Shown here in pieces: positions 32,401 to 41,781 of a stretch of 64,000 bases of DNA. This DNA is from Semisulcospira habei. Lineage: Eukaryota > Mollusca > Gastropoda > Semisulcospiridae. The position numbers and the translations under genes are program-made. The stretch covers positions 136,774,640 through 136,838,639 of the forward strand of contig BTPG01000003.1 of the NCBI GenBank assembly GCA_036245525.1, given 5' to 3'. The notes under the pieces were generated by a model, which made no database searches, was not told the origin of the DNA, and saw nothing but the letters and a program-made list of their open reading frames with translations. Positions within the stretch are counted from its first letter, which is position 1. Each line of letters begins with the position of its first letter.

Positions 32401-33656
32401 CAACCAGTGGCCTGGAGAACGTGTTGGTACTGACCGATGTCTTCACGAAATTCACTCAAGCAGTCCCTTGCAAAGACCAAACAGCACAGAGTGTAGCGAA
32501 AGCCCTGGTAAACAGCTGGTTTCTCAAGTATGGCATACCCAAACGCCTGCACAGCGACCAAGGGAGGAATTTTGAGGGTGATGTCATAAAGGAACTATGC
32601 AAGCTGTATGGCATCGACAAGAGTCGCACCACACCATTTCACCCAAGCGGAAATGGCCAATGTGAGCGCTTCAATAGAACCATGCACGACCGACTGCGAA
32701 CACTCCCCGAAAGAGCGAAACGAAGATGGCCGGAACATTTGCCAGAGCTGGTCTTCTTCTATAATGCAACAGTTCACTCAACAACTGGATACACCCCATA
32801 CTTCCTGTTCTTTGGCCGAGACCCTTACCTGCCCATCGACAGCCTTCTTGGAATTCCTGGTGATGGAGTTTTGACGGATTCTCCCGTTAGGGTTGATGAC
32901 TGGCTCGCGGAGCACCAGAAGCGTCTCCAGCAAGCCCACAAACTGGCACAACAGCTGACGGATAGAGAGGTCTCAAGGCGACAGGAAGCTGCGGCCTCAA
33001 GGGTTAATGATGACGGCATTGCAGAGGGGACGACTGTTTACGCTCGCAATCGTCAGGTCAGAGGTCGAAACAAGATCCAAGACGCGTGGAATAGTGAACC
33101 GTACACAGTTTTACGGAGGCCAGATTCACAAGGAAACACTTACATGGTGCACTCTGCGGACGGTGGCGGATCTGTTAGGACACTACATCGTACCGAACTA
33201 CTCGTACCGCGATCGCCAGTGCAGCAAAGACCTCAGCCAACAGCCTCTTCTCCATCACCGTCGTCAACGAGCGACACTGGTGACGACAGTCCGGAGTCCC
33301 CATCAAGGCCAGACTCTGTGCGTGACCATCAGATTCTCACCACAAACGGTGACAGCGACAACAACCAGAGCTGTGATACCACTGCTGGTGACATGAGACA
33401 ACAGGTCAGAGATGGAGGTTCACCCTCAGGACGTGACCCCGGCAATGCTCAAGCAGGGGAGCGCAGCATTCCCCGGAGATCGACACGCCACAACAAGGGG
33501 TATCATAGCAACCCTCACCATCTCCCCGTTACGGCCATCCAGCAAGAAATGGGACTGTTTGAGAAACTGTTGACGACGCAAACTCTCCTGATGAAGATTC
33601 TCCTAGAAAGAGGCGTGGCAGGATATTTAGATGTTGTCGAGGACGCCAACTGTTAG
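29367..33656 (+). CDS. pol: Pol polyprotein (PR-RT-RNaseH-IN) of the Ty3/gypsy element
   Basis: Open frame of 1429 codons, expressed probably by -1 frameshift from gag, so the first ATG need not be used. Aspartic protease active site VDTGA near residue 74-78. Reverse transcriptase about 370-600 with RFCVDYRGLN and the catalytic YVDD at about 525-528. RNase H about 670-800 (EIDAS, TDNNPLSY, NADALSR). Integrase zinc finger HX-H...CX2C about 937-970 (HDDAGHPA, CERC), then catalytic D (AMDFT, ~1003), D (HSDQG, ~1062) and E (CERFNR, ~1099). The C-terminal part, about 1280-1400, is Ser/Pro-rich and low complexity. Stop lies 10 nt before the 3' LTR. No stop or frameshift seen. Together with gag it would supply all functions for reverse transcription and integration. 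Confidence 0.95.
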   Translation: MLHLSCNRTPSTALSTASAERPKTTVKRETPAIVSQMTGGRGQYASGSSRLEKAVGECPVVTINIGGSDVKCLVDTGAQVSTLTETFFRHVFSDTTHIDDVSPYLKVSGAQGLEVPFIGYVELDITVMNRTLPNMAFLVVRDPQGVMAERKKKVPGVLGSNILRHLKTVEGGSHPDSTLWQGVSALYEENAISVSSDSYVKPLGRRPVLIPARSLKVISCTTKPAAPGTTRDILVEPSDKLYLPAGIGVGRCLSQLSDKGVVPVQVANVSDRDIYLKPYVPIACAAEADTPHQYSVTVTQEEILIEEATVLPSHDALRDIMSEVSVGDITQEQGLRLSTLLHSYEHVFSRGEDDLGFCDLIHHRIVTDDDTAVKVPHRRIPPQYWAEVRDYLQSALKQGIIRESCSPYASQCVIAKKKNGKIRFCVDYRGLNTKTHKDAYPLPRIEEALDVLKGSKYFCSLDLAHGFNQIPVAQEDIEKTAFRVGTGGLYEYTRMAFGLCNAPATFMRVMDKIFGDQNFQTLLIYVDDLLVFGKSFDETLERLGMVLSRLSNFNLKAQPNKCHLFFSRLRYLGHMVTPEGILPDPDKVSAVADWQLPASEKDLRAYLGLTSYYRRFIPGFAQIAAPLHALLNKTPGSGRSKRLSGWNEQCTQAFQTMKQKLTTAPVLGYPDFTLPYILEIDASLQGLGAVLSQEQTGKRVVIGYASRGLREKETSMKRYSSMKLELLALRWAVTEKFRDLLQGSTFTVYTDNNPLSYIQTSAKLGAAETRWAAELANFNFTVKYRSGRSNGNADALSRREVHVEQLMAECDEPQAAATAVPNEIRTAIVNLTPEFVLHEIQVRSTHTSSPSSLPAADLPRLQQHDPTLKRVWQLYRIGHKPTKRQAARENPNVRKIIRCWNQLRDRDGTLYRVAQDNGRDVLQVILPSSLKPDVLKAVHDDAGHPAAEKTCKLAQGRCFWPGMMADITRYTNDCERCFFAKEGRRVHTTMGTLTATHPLEVLAMDFTLLERSTSGLENVLVLTDVFTKFTQAVPCKDQTAQSVAKALVNSWFLKYGIPKRLHSDQGRNFEGDVIKELCKLYGIDKSRTTPFHPSGNGQCERFNRTMHDRLRTLPERAKRRWPEHLPELVFFYNATVHSTTGYTPYFLFFGRDPYLPIDSLLGIPGDGVLTDSPVRVDDWLAEHQKRLQQAHKLAQQLTDREVSRRQEAAASRVNDDGIAEGTTVYARNRQVRGRNKIQDAWNSEPYTVLRRPDSQGNTYMVHSADGGGSVRTLHRTELLVPRSPVQQRPQPTASSPSPSSTSDTGDDSPESPSRPDSVRDHQILTTNGDSDNNQSCDTTAGDMRQQVRDGGSPSGRDPGNAQAGERSIPRRSTRHNKGYHSNPHHLPVTAIQQEMGLFEKLLTTQTLLMKILLERGVAGYLDVVEDANC
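29442..29448 (+). promoter_or_regulatory. Candidate -1 ribosomal frameshift site GTTAAAC
   Basis: G-TTA-AAC sits in gag phase 19 bases before the gag stop codon and inside the gag/pol overlap. A slip here continues into pol as KRETPAIVSQ. GTTAAAC is an established slippery heptamer in some nidoviruses. The exact site here is inferred. Confidence 0.6.
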
Positions 33657-33664
33657 CAGGGGAG
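33655..33664 (+). promoter_or_regulatory. Polypurine tract
   Basis: AGCAGGGGAG just upstream of the 3' LTR, overlapping the pol stop codon. Primer for plus-strand DNA synthesis by analogy with other LTR elements; one C interrupts it. Confidence 0.65.
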
Positions 33665-33666
33665 TC

Positions 33667-34294
33667 TGTAACATAGTGAACTGAACTCAGTGTCTGATCT
33701 GTACTCACCATCACTATATTTCACAGCAATCTATACTCGCTGTACTGTATTTGACATTGGCTTGCCACCGGTTGTACTCTTGACATGCTGCACCCGACTG
33801 CTGGTGGGGTAAGTTTATTGTCTATTTTATTTGATTATTATATTTTTGATTATTATAATTATGATCGTATGTATGTCGGATTAGAATGATTTTTGTGTGT
33901 TTGGTGTTAGGATTGAATGGTGTCGTTTGATTATGCTTATAGCATTCTCCCTGATCAATCTGTTGTAGACTGCGTGAGTCTTGGAGCAGATTGATCAGTG
34001 TGTGCTCTTTAATATTTATAGTGTTCATTCTTAAGTGAATTTTGTAGATTGTTCTGGATTTGATTCGGAATCATTTGGTTTTGTAACTATTTTGTCAATG
34101 TTATCGATTCATTATTTTGTGTGCATGGTTACATGATTTATATAGAAAAGTGAATGTTATAGTTATTTATATCGGTTATATTTATGTGGTGTTAATATGT
34201 ACTTTCGATGTTTATTTATTTATGTTGATTTGTCTTTGTCAGGGTTTGCTTAATAAATGAAAGGAACCCTTGCTGCGACTTCGCGCCTGTTACA
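33667..34294 (+). repeat. 3' long terminal repeat
   Basis: 628 bp, same length as the 5' LTR and identical as far as I can compare. AATAAA at 34252-34257. Confidence 0.95.
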
Positions 34295-34455
34295 TTAGCT
34301 TTATTTAGGCCCCATGTTGTAGGTTTTATTTAACGTATTGGACCGGCTGGCGACATACATTCAATATTCTGTTGAGTTTTTGTCACTAGCAGTGCAGGCA
34401 CGTCCTGAGAAAGTCTTGTTGCTGTCGGGACGTTACGCAATGTACAATCAATCAA
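34295..34455 (+). repeat. SINE family P copy c, 3' part
   Basis: Starts with the second TTAG and continues through GGCCCCATG, AGTGCAGGCACGTCCTGAG to GACGTTACGCAATGTACAAT and an (AATC) tail, matching copy a. Confidence 0.8.
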
Positions 34456-34459
34456 CCTT

Positions 34460-35452
34460 CCTTCAAACGGACAGCATTCACACAAATAATACTTTACTAT
34501 TACATCAGAAAATGGCCCATCCAAGCCTGCACTCTTTTAACTGCACTAAACGCCTGACTGTAGCAGACGACGCATGAAACGACGCTGACTCTGTGACGTC
34601 ATTTCCATTCAATCAATTTGTGCATACAATCCAAAAGGAGATGCGGCATTGATAACATCGACAAACCTACAAAATAAAGCAACAGGTTCAACCAAAAGGT
34701 CGGGCAGGACAAAAGACAACAGCAGCCTCACCCAAAGTCTAAACGTCCTCTCTTACAATGCGCACTCATACAATCACTTCACTTCTTAGCAACCGGCGCA
34801 CGAATATAATTATAGGCCAAGTCAAACTAAAACAGAAGATAGTGGCGGAAAACCCTTTAAAATAGAAACAAACAACGACGTTTCAGATCAAATATTCTTC
34901 ATCTGACATGGAAACAAACGTAGAAAACGAATAGGCTAAGTCCCTGGTGAACGTATACATGAATCTCAACAGACATGACCTTTCTCCACATCACCCCGGA
35001 AGTACATTACAACTCAACACTTTTTTTTTAAACAAAACAACCACACCCTCAAATAACAAACCTAATTTTGTAGAAACATCAACAATTTACACCCTGAAAC
35101 AACAAAATATCCCCCCTGACCCATATCAGCTATGAAGTTATTTATAGCTGAGAAGGGTGATGTAATACATGATACATGCTCATTTTCAGGGTTCTGTGTG
35201 CACAAACACACACATTGCTGGGAGGGACAAGTTTTCAAACACACTACCGGCGTGTCTGTTAAACACAAAAGTGCATGTGTTAACGCCAAAATGAGAAAAA
35301 CGGATTTTTTTTACATTTTATGAATCTTTACCGCAAGACAATGCAGAAACAACCCTCAGAAAAAATGGGTGTCTGACTTGGGAACCCAGAATTATACACC
35401 CCCCCATTTTCCATAAGGATGGTAAAGACAGTCACCCATTTTACCTCTTTCG

Positions 35453-35455
<3 letters not shown>
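34460..35455. other. No recognised gene; one hammerhead-like remnant
   Basis: AT-rich sequence. On the minus strand near 34885-34915 there is CAGATGAAGA...TCTGAAACGTCG, which resembles Penelope-type hammerhead cores but lacks the required CTGA. Otherwise nothing supported. Confidence 0.4.
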
Positions 35456-35519
<64 letters not shown>

Positions 35520-35530
35520 ACACACACAAT
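35456..35530. repeat. (CA)n microsatellite
   Basis: CA tract with two interruptions (CACAATCACAC). Confidence 0.95.
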
Positions 35531-36062
35531 CACACACGTGTGGCGCTTCGCATCAAATTAGTACGTTCTGAAGCATGACATGACGTAATTATTATCATAA
35601 TCTTAATTGTTACTTCTGTCGTCAGAGGTTGATGTGTGTACGCTTATGATGTAAATCAAATGCCGATAGGTCCCTCAGCTGAACAGCTGATAAAAAAATG
35701 TGTAACTACCACGTCACGAATTCGTTTTTGGCTTATCTCGTGCAGCGGTGACTGTGCCAACATCGACCTTCCGGCTAGCCGAGTCTAGTATAAGACTCCT
35801 CCTTTTCCTTGATCCTTTTCGCTAATACGTATGTAAAAAAAAAAACTTCGCCGTTTCTCAGGTGACGAAAAGTAGTGTGTTACTTTGACAATCGTGCACA
35901 GGAAGAGTGACAGAACATCATTTCTTGGAAGACAATTTTTGGAACTGGAAGTGCAATTTCTTGGAAAGACACTGTAGATAACTTGTTTTAGTTTCGCAGA
36001 AGCACAAACCGCGCAACTCCATCTCTTTATTGTTATCGCTTCCTCACGAGCATTTTCGGGCA

Positions 36063-36231
36063 ATGGCGTCGAGACACTGCGTTGTGTGTGGTACCCGGCT
36101 GCACGAGAGTGCGATTCAACTAGAGCAGGTGCCAGGGCTTCAACAGAAAGTAGAAAAAAACCTGGGAAGACGGTCTGATTCAGTGAGTCCTCAGGACAGC
36201 ATCTGTGTGCCATGCAGGAAAACGATAGAAG
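36063..36231 (+). CDS. Candidate first coding exon with a C2-C2 motif
   Basis: ATG at 36063 in a good start context (GGCAATGGCG). The frame of 56 codons holds two Cys pairs, CVVCG near residue 6 and ICVPCRK near residue 48, spaced like a zinc-binding module, and ends at AAG|GTGAGA, a strong splice donor. An in-frame upstream start at 36030 exists but has poorer composition. No continuation was found downstream; the next sequence is a LINE remnant. It could be the first exon of a host gene or of a multicopy element protein. Function unknown. Confidence 0.45.
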
Positions 36232-36399
36232 GTGAGAATATTATTGTATTTAAACATAAACTGACGATTTATTAGTTTTAACTTATATTGATTATTGATT
36301 GATCGATGGTTGGTTGAAACAGTTCATTGCATCAGAAGATATCGATACTATTAAATCGACACAGTTTGTGAAAATAAACTTCTCTAACTTGATATCGCA

Positions 36400-37300
36400 T
36401 GATGGTTTTTGAGAGGGCTGTTCTTTCACATTTTGAAATACGGGTTTCTGATTTTATGGACCCCTTTCAGTTAGCTTACAGAAGGCACAGAAGTGTTGAT
36501 GATGCCATTTTACAAAATCTACTCTCATTTGAGAAAAACCAGGAGCCTCCATTTGACTGATGTTCAATGATTTTTTTGTCTGCTTTTAACACCATTCAGC
36601 CACAAATACTCGCATACAAACTAGTTCACATGAACATAATTACCTCTACCATTCTTTGGGTTATTTGGGACTATCTCACTAACCGCCTACAGTAAATCAG
36701 AATTAGTTCGGATCTAATCTCAGATGTACTTTTTACCAACATCGGCGCACCACCTGTCGCCTTTGTTTTGTTTTCTTTGTACGCAGCAGACTGTAGAGCC
36801 AGTCATGACGACTGTGTCATGGACAAATACGCTGACGGCACGGCACTGACAGGACAGATTACGAATGAGGACGACTAACACTATCGACAAGAGATCGACG
36901 ACTTTGTAGAGTGGTGCGATAGAAACTATCTTCAATTACATGTTGGCAAAACAAGAGAGATTGTCATAGATTTCAGGAAAAACAAACATCATCCCGATCC
37001 TGTTGTCATCAAGGAAACAGAAGTTGAGCGTGTAGAGTCCTACACGTATTTAGGTGTTATTTTTGACAACGCGCTCAACTGGAAACAAAACACAGAGACT
37101 ATTGTGAAAAAAGCGCATACCCGTCTTTACTGCTTGAGAAAACTCAGATCATTTAATGTAAGAACTCAATTTTTACAGTTGTTTTACTGCTCCAGTATTG
37201 TTAGCGTTCTAACTTTGGACTGACGTGCTGGGGTAGAAATTTATGTAAAAGAGATCAAGATCGTCTTAACAAAGTAATCAGGAAAGCAGGCGGGGTTATT
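36400..37300 (+). pseudogene. LINE reverse transcriptase, decayed (L2/CR1/Rex-like)
   Basis: Conserved blocks in shifting frames: PFQLAYRRHRSVDDAIL, then a degenerate active site where the usual ADDT reads KYADGTAL, then YLQLHVGKTREIVIDFRKNK, ESYTYLGVIFDNALNWK and KKAHTRLYCLRKLRSFN. These are thumb and palm motifs of CR1/L2/Rex1-type non-LTR elements (recalled). Stops are present at about 36559, 36690 and 36877, and the catalytic second Asp is Gly. Dead copy. Confidence 0.75.
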
Positions 37301-37799
37301 GGTAGATTATTATTATTATTATTTGTGTGCGCCGGCATGTTTGTTGATCAGAGGATGGCTTAGAGAGGAGGGAAATGGATCATAAGGATAAACTTAAAAA
37401 TATGAACAACTCTGAATGTTCCTGAAAGAAAAACGCACGTGAGCTCCAAACAATACGGTAGACTTTGGGATGAAATCCTCATGTTGTTTGTTATTCGTAC
37501 TAAATACATTGCATACAGCTAGATTAAAGGGAGATATTGAATGAGTTCGTAATCCAGCGTTGTAACTCTTCAACTTTTTGAATAATTAAGTTTGCAAGTT
37601 TTGGATCCACTATATATACTCCCATCAAACAGTCAACCCTAGAAGAGGCTGTGTGGAACAAAGCAGACTAGCGATGTCATGACGTGAAACTTATAGTGAC
37701 TGACGTCATTTTGCTGCTCGTGCTATTCTCCTTCGTTAGTTGTATTCTTCTTCAGAATTCTTGTCGCTACACGAACCCACAGAGCGTACTAATGTCCGT

Positions 37800-38050
37800 C
37801 TTTATTTGTGTGCGCCGGCGTGTGTGTTGCCGATCGGAGCGGGTTGGCTTAGAGACTCGTCCACGGCACGGCACCGGAGTGATAATGGACGGCCCTAACA
37901 GGAGGATTATGGGCGACAGTGGCAGCAATTGCTTATGCTGAACGACCTGAACACTGATCAGTTCAGGTGCACTGCAGCTGTGCCACTTTGATTTGCCAGG
38001 ACCACTTATCGGACATGCTATATAGAGCAATCCCGTCCTTTTGCCTGGAC
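37800..38050 (+). repeat. SINE family B body (headless copy)
   Basis: TAATGGACGGCCCTAACAGG, ACCTGAACACTGATCAGTTC and GCCACTTTGATTTGCCAGG match the body of the complete SINE at 56789-57098. The tRNA-like head is absent. A short piece, GTGTGCGCCGGC..., is also duplicated at 37324-37370. Confidence 0.65.
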
Positions 38051-38482
38051 GTACGACCGTTAGACTGAACTACGTGTCAATAAAACTACTGCTCGATACC
38101 TCTACGTTCGATAGCATTACGGCCGATGCGGCGACATGCACCGACACGTAATGCTAGCGGTCATAGTGCTGTAGACAGGCAGTTCTCGTGATACGTAGTG
38201 CTAGCGATACGCACCCCACAGAGACATACGTATTCACGGAACACGTTTTTACAAATAATCGCCACATAATGTCAATTAGATTTTTTTTTATTATTAAAAG
38301 GTTACATTCAATAAGGTTTAACAAGAAATCATCATAATCACAATAGAATTCTCTGAAAATGCGTGACAAATCGAGGTATATAGGGAATCCAAATCACATC
38401 ACATTGAACTTGATTAAAATGCAGTTTGTTCCATGGTTGAATTCTCTTACTCCAGTATCAAAGTCACAAAGTGTAATCTCTT

Positions 38483-38502
38483 AAAAAAAAAAAAAAAAAA
38501 AA
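38483..38502 (+). repeat. Poly(A) tract
   Basis: About 20 A residues following CTCTTA; possible retroposon tail. Confidence 0.6.
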
Positions 38503-38540
38503 ACTAACGCAAATACATGTATACATACAATATGCACAAG

Positions 38541-38612
38541 GCTGGGAAGAAAAATGTGCCGATCTGTGATTTTGAACCTAACGGTTCAGAGATTTGAGGT
38601 CCGAAAAGCACA
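38541..38612. repeat. Hairpin element, family D (copy 1)
   Basis: CTGTGATTTTGAACCTAACGG faces CCGAAAAGCACAG across a short loop. Divergent arm. Confidence 0.55.
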
Positions 38613-38687
38613 GAGCAGCACACAGATTGAATTTCGACCGGTAGATCGATACTACACTGACGAGCAAAGAAATGCGACCTCAATTGA

Positions 38688-39400
38688 ATCATCGGAAACA
38701 CTGGAGTGTTTCCGATGACTCCAATGGTGTCACGTTTCATTTGCTGGTAAGTGTACTAATCAAAACTACATGTGGGCTTGTTACGTGGTGGAGTTGTAGT
38801 CGAAGTATGATAAACACACCAGACACACACGCACCGCGTAGAGTTCTTTTAAATAGACCTCATTCAGCTGCAATCCGTCAACCGTGGCTTAAGGATGTAG
38901 ACAAAACTGGAGTAACAGTTCCAACAATATTTAATTCAGCGATGCGATATCCACACAGTAATGCACTCTCAAATGTACAAACTACTGAATACAAAGTCTC
39001 TTCTGCGATGTCCTCACTACGACTCAAAGTTTCTCATACACAGCGTCTCTCGCAATAAACTGCGTATCTCTACAACTGACAAAGCAGGACAATGTACTAA
39101 CGGGCTTTCCCAGCGCCCTCCTTATATACACTATCAAAATCTAGAATCTTCTACGGAAATCATGAACTCAAACAACCAGAACGAAACGCACAGCCGAAAC
39201 TCATTAACATGAACTTTCCAGAAACAATATATCAGGCTACAAAAACACGGCTGCTCACTTCAGCTCTAAATTCTAGCATATAATAAAGACACATAAAAGT
39301 ATGGTATCCCTATCTATGATAGCTCAAAAAGGTACGAGAACATTCACCAAACAAAATAAAAGCTGCTCACTACACGCGCACAGGAAAAGTAGCGAAAATG
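38688..39400. other. No recognised gene; short palindrome at 38689-38716
   Basis: CATCGGAAACACTGGAGTGTTTCCGATG is a perfect-looking short hairpin. The following sequence has a TATATA at 39123 and A-rich character but no domain or repeat partner I can recognise. Confidence 0.45.
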
Positions 39401-39637
39401 TAGCGATGTCAGATGTCAACTAACCGACGTGACACTTACGAGGCCACCAGACAGTGCGACCTGTCTACAACGTTCCGGACTAAACAAAACGAAATCGGCT
39501 CTACTCACGAACAAAAGAAAATCTTACTAAAAAGGCACGAAATCATAACCGTGATAGCTCAAATAAACAACATATCGTTACCTACGAATAACACATGTAC
39601 GCTCTCACAGGAAAACACAACCACAATCGTAACAGGG

Positions 39638-39698
39638 CTGGTATGCGATTTTGGACCTTATGGCTTCAGGCTGCAAGATCCAAAATCACAGGCCAGCA
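39638..39698. repeat. Hairpin element, family D (copy 2)
   Basis: GCTGGTATGCGATTTTGGAC pairs with GATCCAAAATCACAGGCCAGC around ATGGCTTCAGGCTG. Confidence 0.7.
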
Positions 39699-39840
39699 CA
39701 CATACGGTTCTCGCCCAACCCCAGCGTCAACAAAAATCAATTCCGATTGCCGCACATGACATACAAGTTGCGACTGAACTGACCATACAACACTTAATTA
39801 TGACTAGCACACTGACACGTTGCGTTTATGGGTTTGTTCC

Positions 39841-39842
39841 GT

Positions 39843-39908
<66 letters not shown>
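39841..39908. repeat. (GT)n microsatellite
   Basis: About 32 GT units; long open frames across it are artefacts. Confidence 0.97.
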
Positions 39909-39911
<3 letters not shown>

Positions 39912-40039
39912 ACTTGTGACACAAAAAAAAAAAAGGCTGCACGGCGGTGCATTTCACGTCGGACACTACGTTGTTTCTTCTGATTTCGTCTACATGAAAA
40001 TACTCCACAGCCATAGAGACGCAGTGCCGGATCAATCAG

Positions 40040-40295
40040 TTTTCAAAGGGGGAGGGGGAGGAGGGGGGGTGCTCAACGACAATGTAAAAACTGTACACTG
40101 TTGTAATTGTGACGATACAGTGGAAAGAGGGAAAAGGGGGGGGGGGGGGGTAGAGGGTGCTGCAATAACATTAAAGCACCCCCCTCCTTCTCGGACCATG
40201 TTGTGGACTGGCAGTGAACGATATTTTTTTCAAGCCGAGGGGGGGGGGGGGGGGGGAGGTGCTGCAGTACCAAAGCACCCCCCCCCCACCACCCT
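40040..40295 (+). repeat. G-run / C-run block
   Basis: Three poly-G runs (about 40051, 40137, 40240) and two poly-C runs flank GGTGCTGCA...AAAGCACC hairpins. The G-run plus GGTGCT unit recurs, so this is a degenerate repeat of roughly 100 bp. Confidence 0.75.
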
Positions 40296-40344
40296 GGATA
40301 CAACCCTGGGACGAACGCGTTTTCTTTTCACTTTCAACGCCAAA

Positions 40345-40449
40345 TGCGGGAGAAGGATCGACCGTGCCAGCTCAAAAGTGATGCCTGCTCAACTTCGCGC
40401 CTCTAGGCGCCAAGCTGATCAGGCATCACCCTCGCGCTAGCACGGTCGA
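40345..40449. repeat. Family B hairpin, divergent copy
   Basis: ATCGACCGTGCCAGC and GCTAGCACGGTCGAT are the outer arms; GTGATGCCTGCTCAACTTCG pairs with the complement around GGCGCC. It directly abuts the complete MITE at 40450. Confidence 0.7.
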
Positions 40450-40632
40450 TTGACCCATTCAGTCCTGATGCACTGCAGCAGGAGAAGGGTCGACCATGAT
40501 AAATCAAGGGCAGTGCCAGATTAGCTTGGCGCCCTGCCCTTGAATTATCATGGTCGATCCATCTCGTCCTGCAACTTGTGCATTGACGCCTCCAAAATTT
40601 GAGAAATACGGCCGTCGGGCTGAATGAGTTAA
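40450..40632. mobile_element. TTAA-type MITE, family B (complete copy)
   Basis: Ends TTGACCCATTCAGTCC and (complement of right end) TTAACTCATTCAGCCC form a terminal inverted repeat with TTAA-like targets. Inner hairpin GGTCGACCATGATAAATCAA / TTGAATTATCATGGTCGATC. Likely piggyBac-type non-autonomous element, distinct from family C. Confidence 0.72.
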
Positions 40633-40740
40633 TTTCCTATGACGTGTACGCAGCGAAGTGACGAGCGGGTCCACACTTTTTGAATATGAAACAAATGGCG
40701 CTGGAAGTGAAATAGGTACACGTGGTGATGGACAAGGGCA

Positions 40741-40803
40741 CACTGGCGTCTCCCTCAAGTCGCTACCGCTGTCTGCAGCCGCGATCGAGGGAGACGACCA
40801 GTG
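40741..40803. repeat. Hairpin element, family E (copy 1)
   Basis: CACTGGCGTCTCCCTC pairs with GAGGGAGACGACCAGTG. Confidence 0.65.
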
Positions 40804-41190
40804 AGGGACAAGGGACATCTTGTGCTCAGGAAATCGACTGACAACAGTGAGCCATGGAGGATACAAATCACATTCAGCTGTGGCGTGTTCGATTTCAGGT
40901 TCAATATTCAAATATTTAAAACGTTCAGATAAGCAGCTGTGCCCATGTTAACCGTATACTTTGAAATTGTCTGCACAATTTTGTGTCCCTCAGTTTACGC
41001 TGGACCGTGTTTCTTTCTTTGTTGGTTATTCATTATTCATCAAAGATACGAGTAGACTGATGTTGCGGGTTTCTATGTAGAATGTACAGTGTGGAAACAT
41101 ACTTTTCACCTTTCAGTCAGTTGACGTAATCAGGACGTATTCACGGATCGTGAAGATCTTATTTGGGCTTTCACGTTTCACAACAAACTT

Positions 41191-41340
41191 CTCCCCCCCC
41201 CCCCCCCCACCACCCTTTTTTTTTTTTAGGATCATGAGTATGAAAAAAAAATGCGATCACAAATCACGAGAACCGGAAACGCTGGTCAGGCATCACGCGT
41301 TTAGGGCCGTACCCCCTCCCCCCCCCCCCCCACCTTTTTC
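41191..41340. repeat. Two poly-C/poly-T blocks
   Basis: C-runs at about 41192-41208 and 41316-41330, each followed by CACC and a T-run. Possibly a local duplication. Confidence 0.75.
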
Positions 41341-41444
41341 TTTCAACAACACTGAAGGTCTTTCATAGAAAATGACGTAGTGTAAGCCGGAAATCAATGT
41401 GCCTCAGTTAACTTTCGAAGTATGCCAGTGTTCACGTTGGCACC

Positions 41445-41504
41445 ACCGGTTGTCTCCCTCGCTTCGTTGCGCTGATCAGAGCGGCGAAGCGAGGGAGACA
41501 ACCA
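41445..41504. repeat. Hairpin element, family E (copy 2)
   Basis: GGTTGTCTCCCTCGCTTCG pairs with CGAAGCGAGGGAGACAACC; loop contains CTGATCAG. Confidence 0.75.
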
Positions 41505-41654
41505 ATGTGCGTGTTGGCTTGATGTGATTCAGCGTTCTCCATGGCTCAGGGGTATCAGATCTGGAATGAAACGACCGTAGACTACCATGGAATATGACAC
41601 ACACGCACAAGCAGACGACACTAAAACGTAAACCAAATTTGTATGTCACGTATG

Positions 41655-41714
41655 AGCTGGTCCGTGATTTTAAACATTTCGGCTCTAGGCCGTAAAGTCG
41701 AACATCACAGACCC
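41655..41714. repeat. Hairpin element, family D (copy 3)
   Basis: TCCGTGATTTTAAACATTTCGGC faces GCCGTAAAGTCGAACATCAC; arms imperfect. Confidence 0.55.
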
Positions 41715-41781
41715 ATCACAAAATAATACGTAAACACCCTATTAAACAATATTTTCATTGGAGATGTAATCCCTTCAGTGC

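Larger units (their letters stand above)
27873..34294 (+). mobile_element. Ty3/gypsy LTR retrotransposon, apparently intact
   Basis: 6.42 kb element with 628-bp LTRs, tRNA-Leu-type primer site, gag with one zinc knuckle, pol in the order protease, reverse transcriptase, RNase H, integrase, and a short purine tract. RT before integrase defines Ty3/gypsy (Metaviridae-type) order. There is no third frame after pol, so no envelope. LTRs look identical by eye, both genes are open, and the target duplication is perfect, so the insertion is recent and the copy may be able to move. It is nested inside a SINE. Confidence 0.96.

Noticed and set aside
33666..34294. Envelope gene after pol
   Set aside because: Pol stops 10 nt before the 3' LTR; there is no room for another frame.
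34870..34930. Functional hammerhead ribozyme at 34.9 kb
   Set aside because: The invariant CTGA is CAGA and stem II has only three pairs; kept only as a weak finding.
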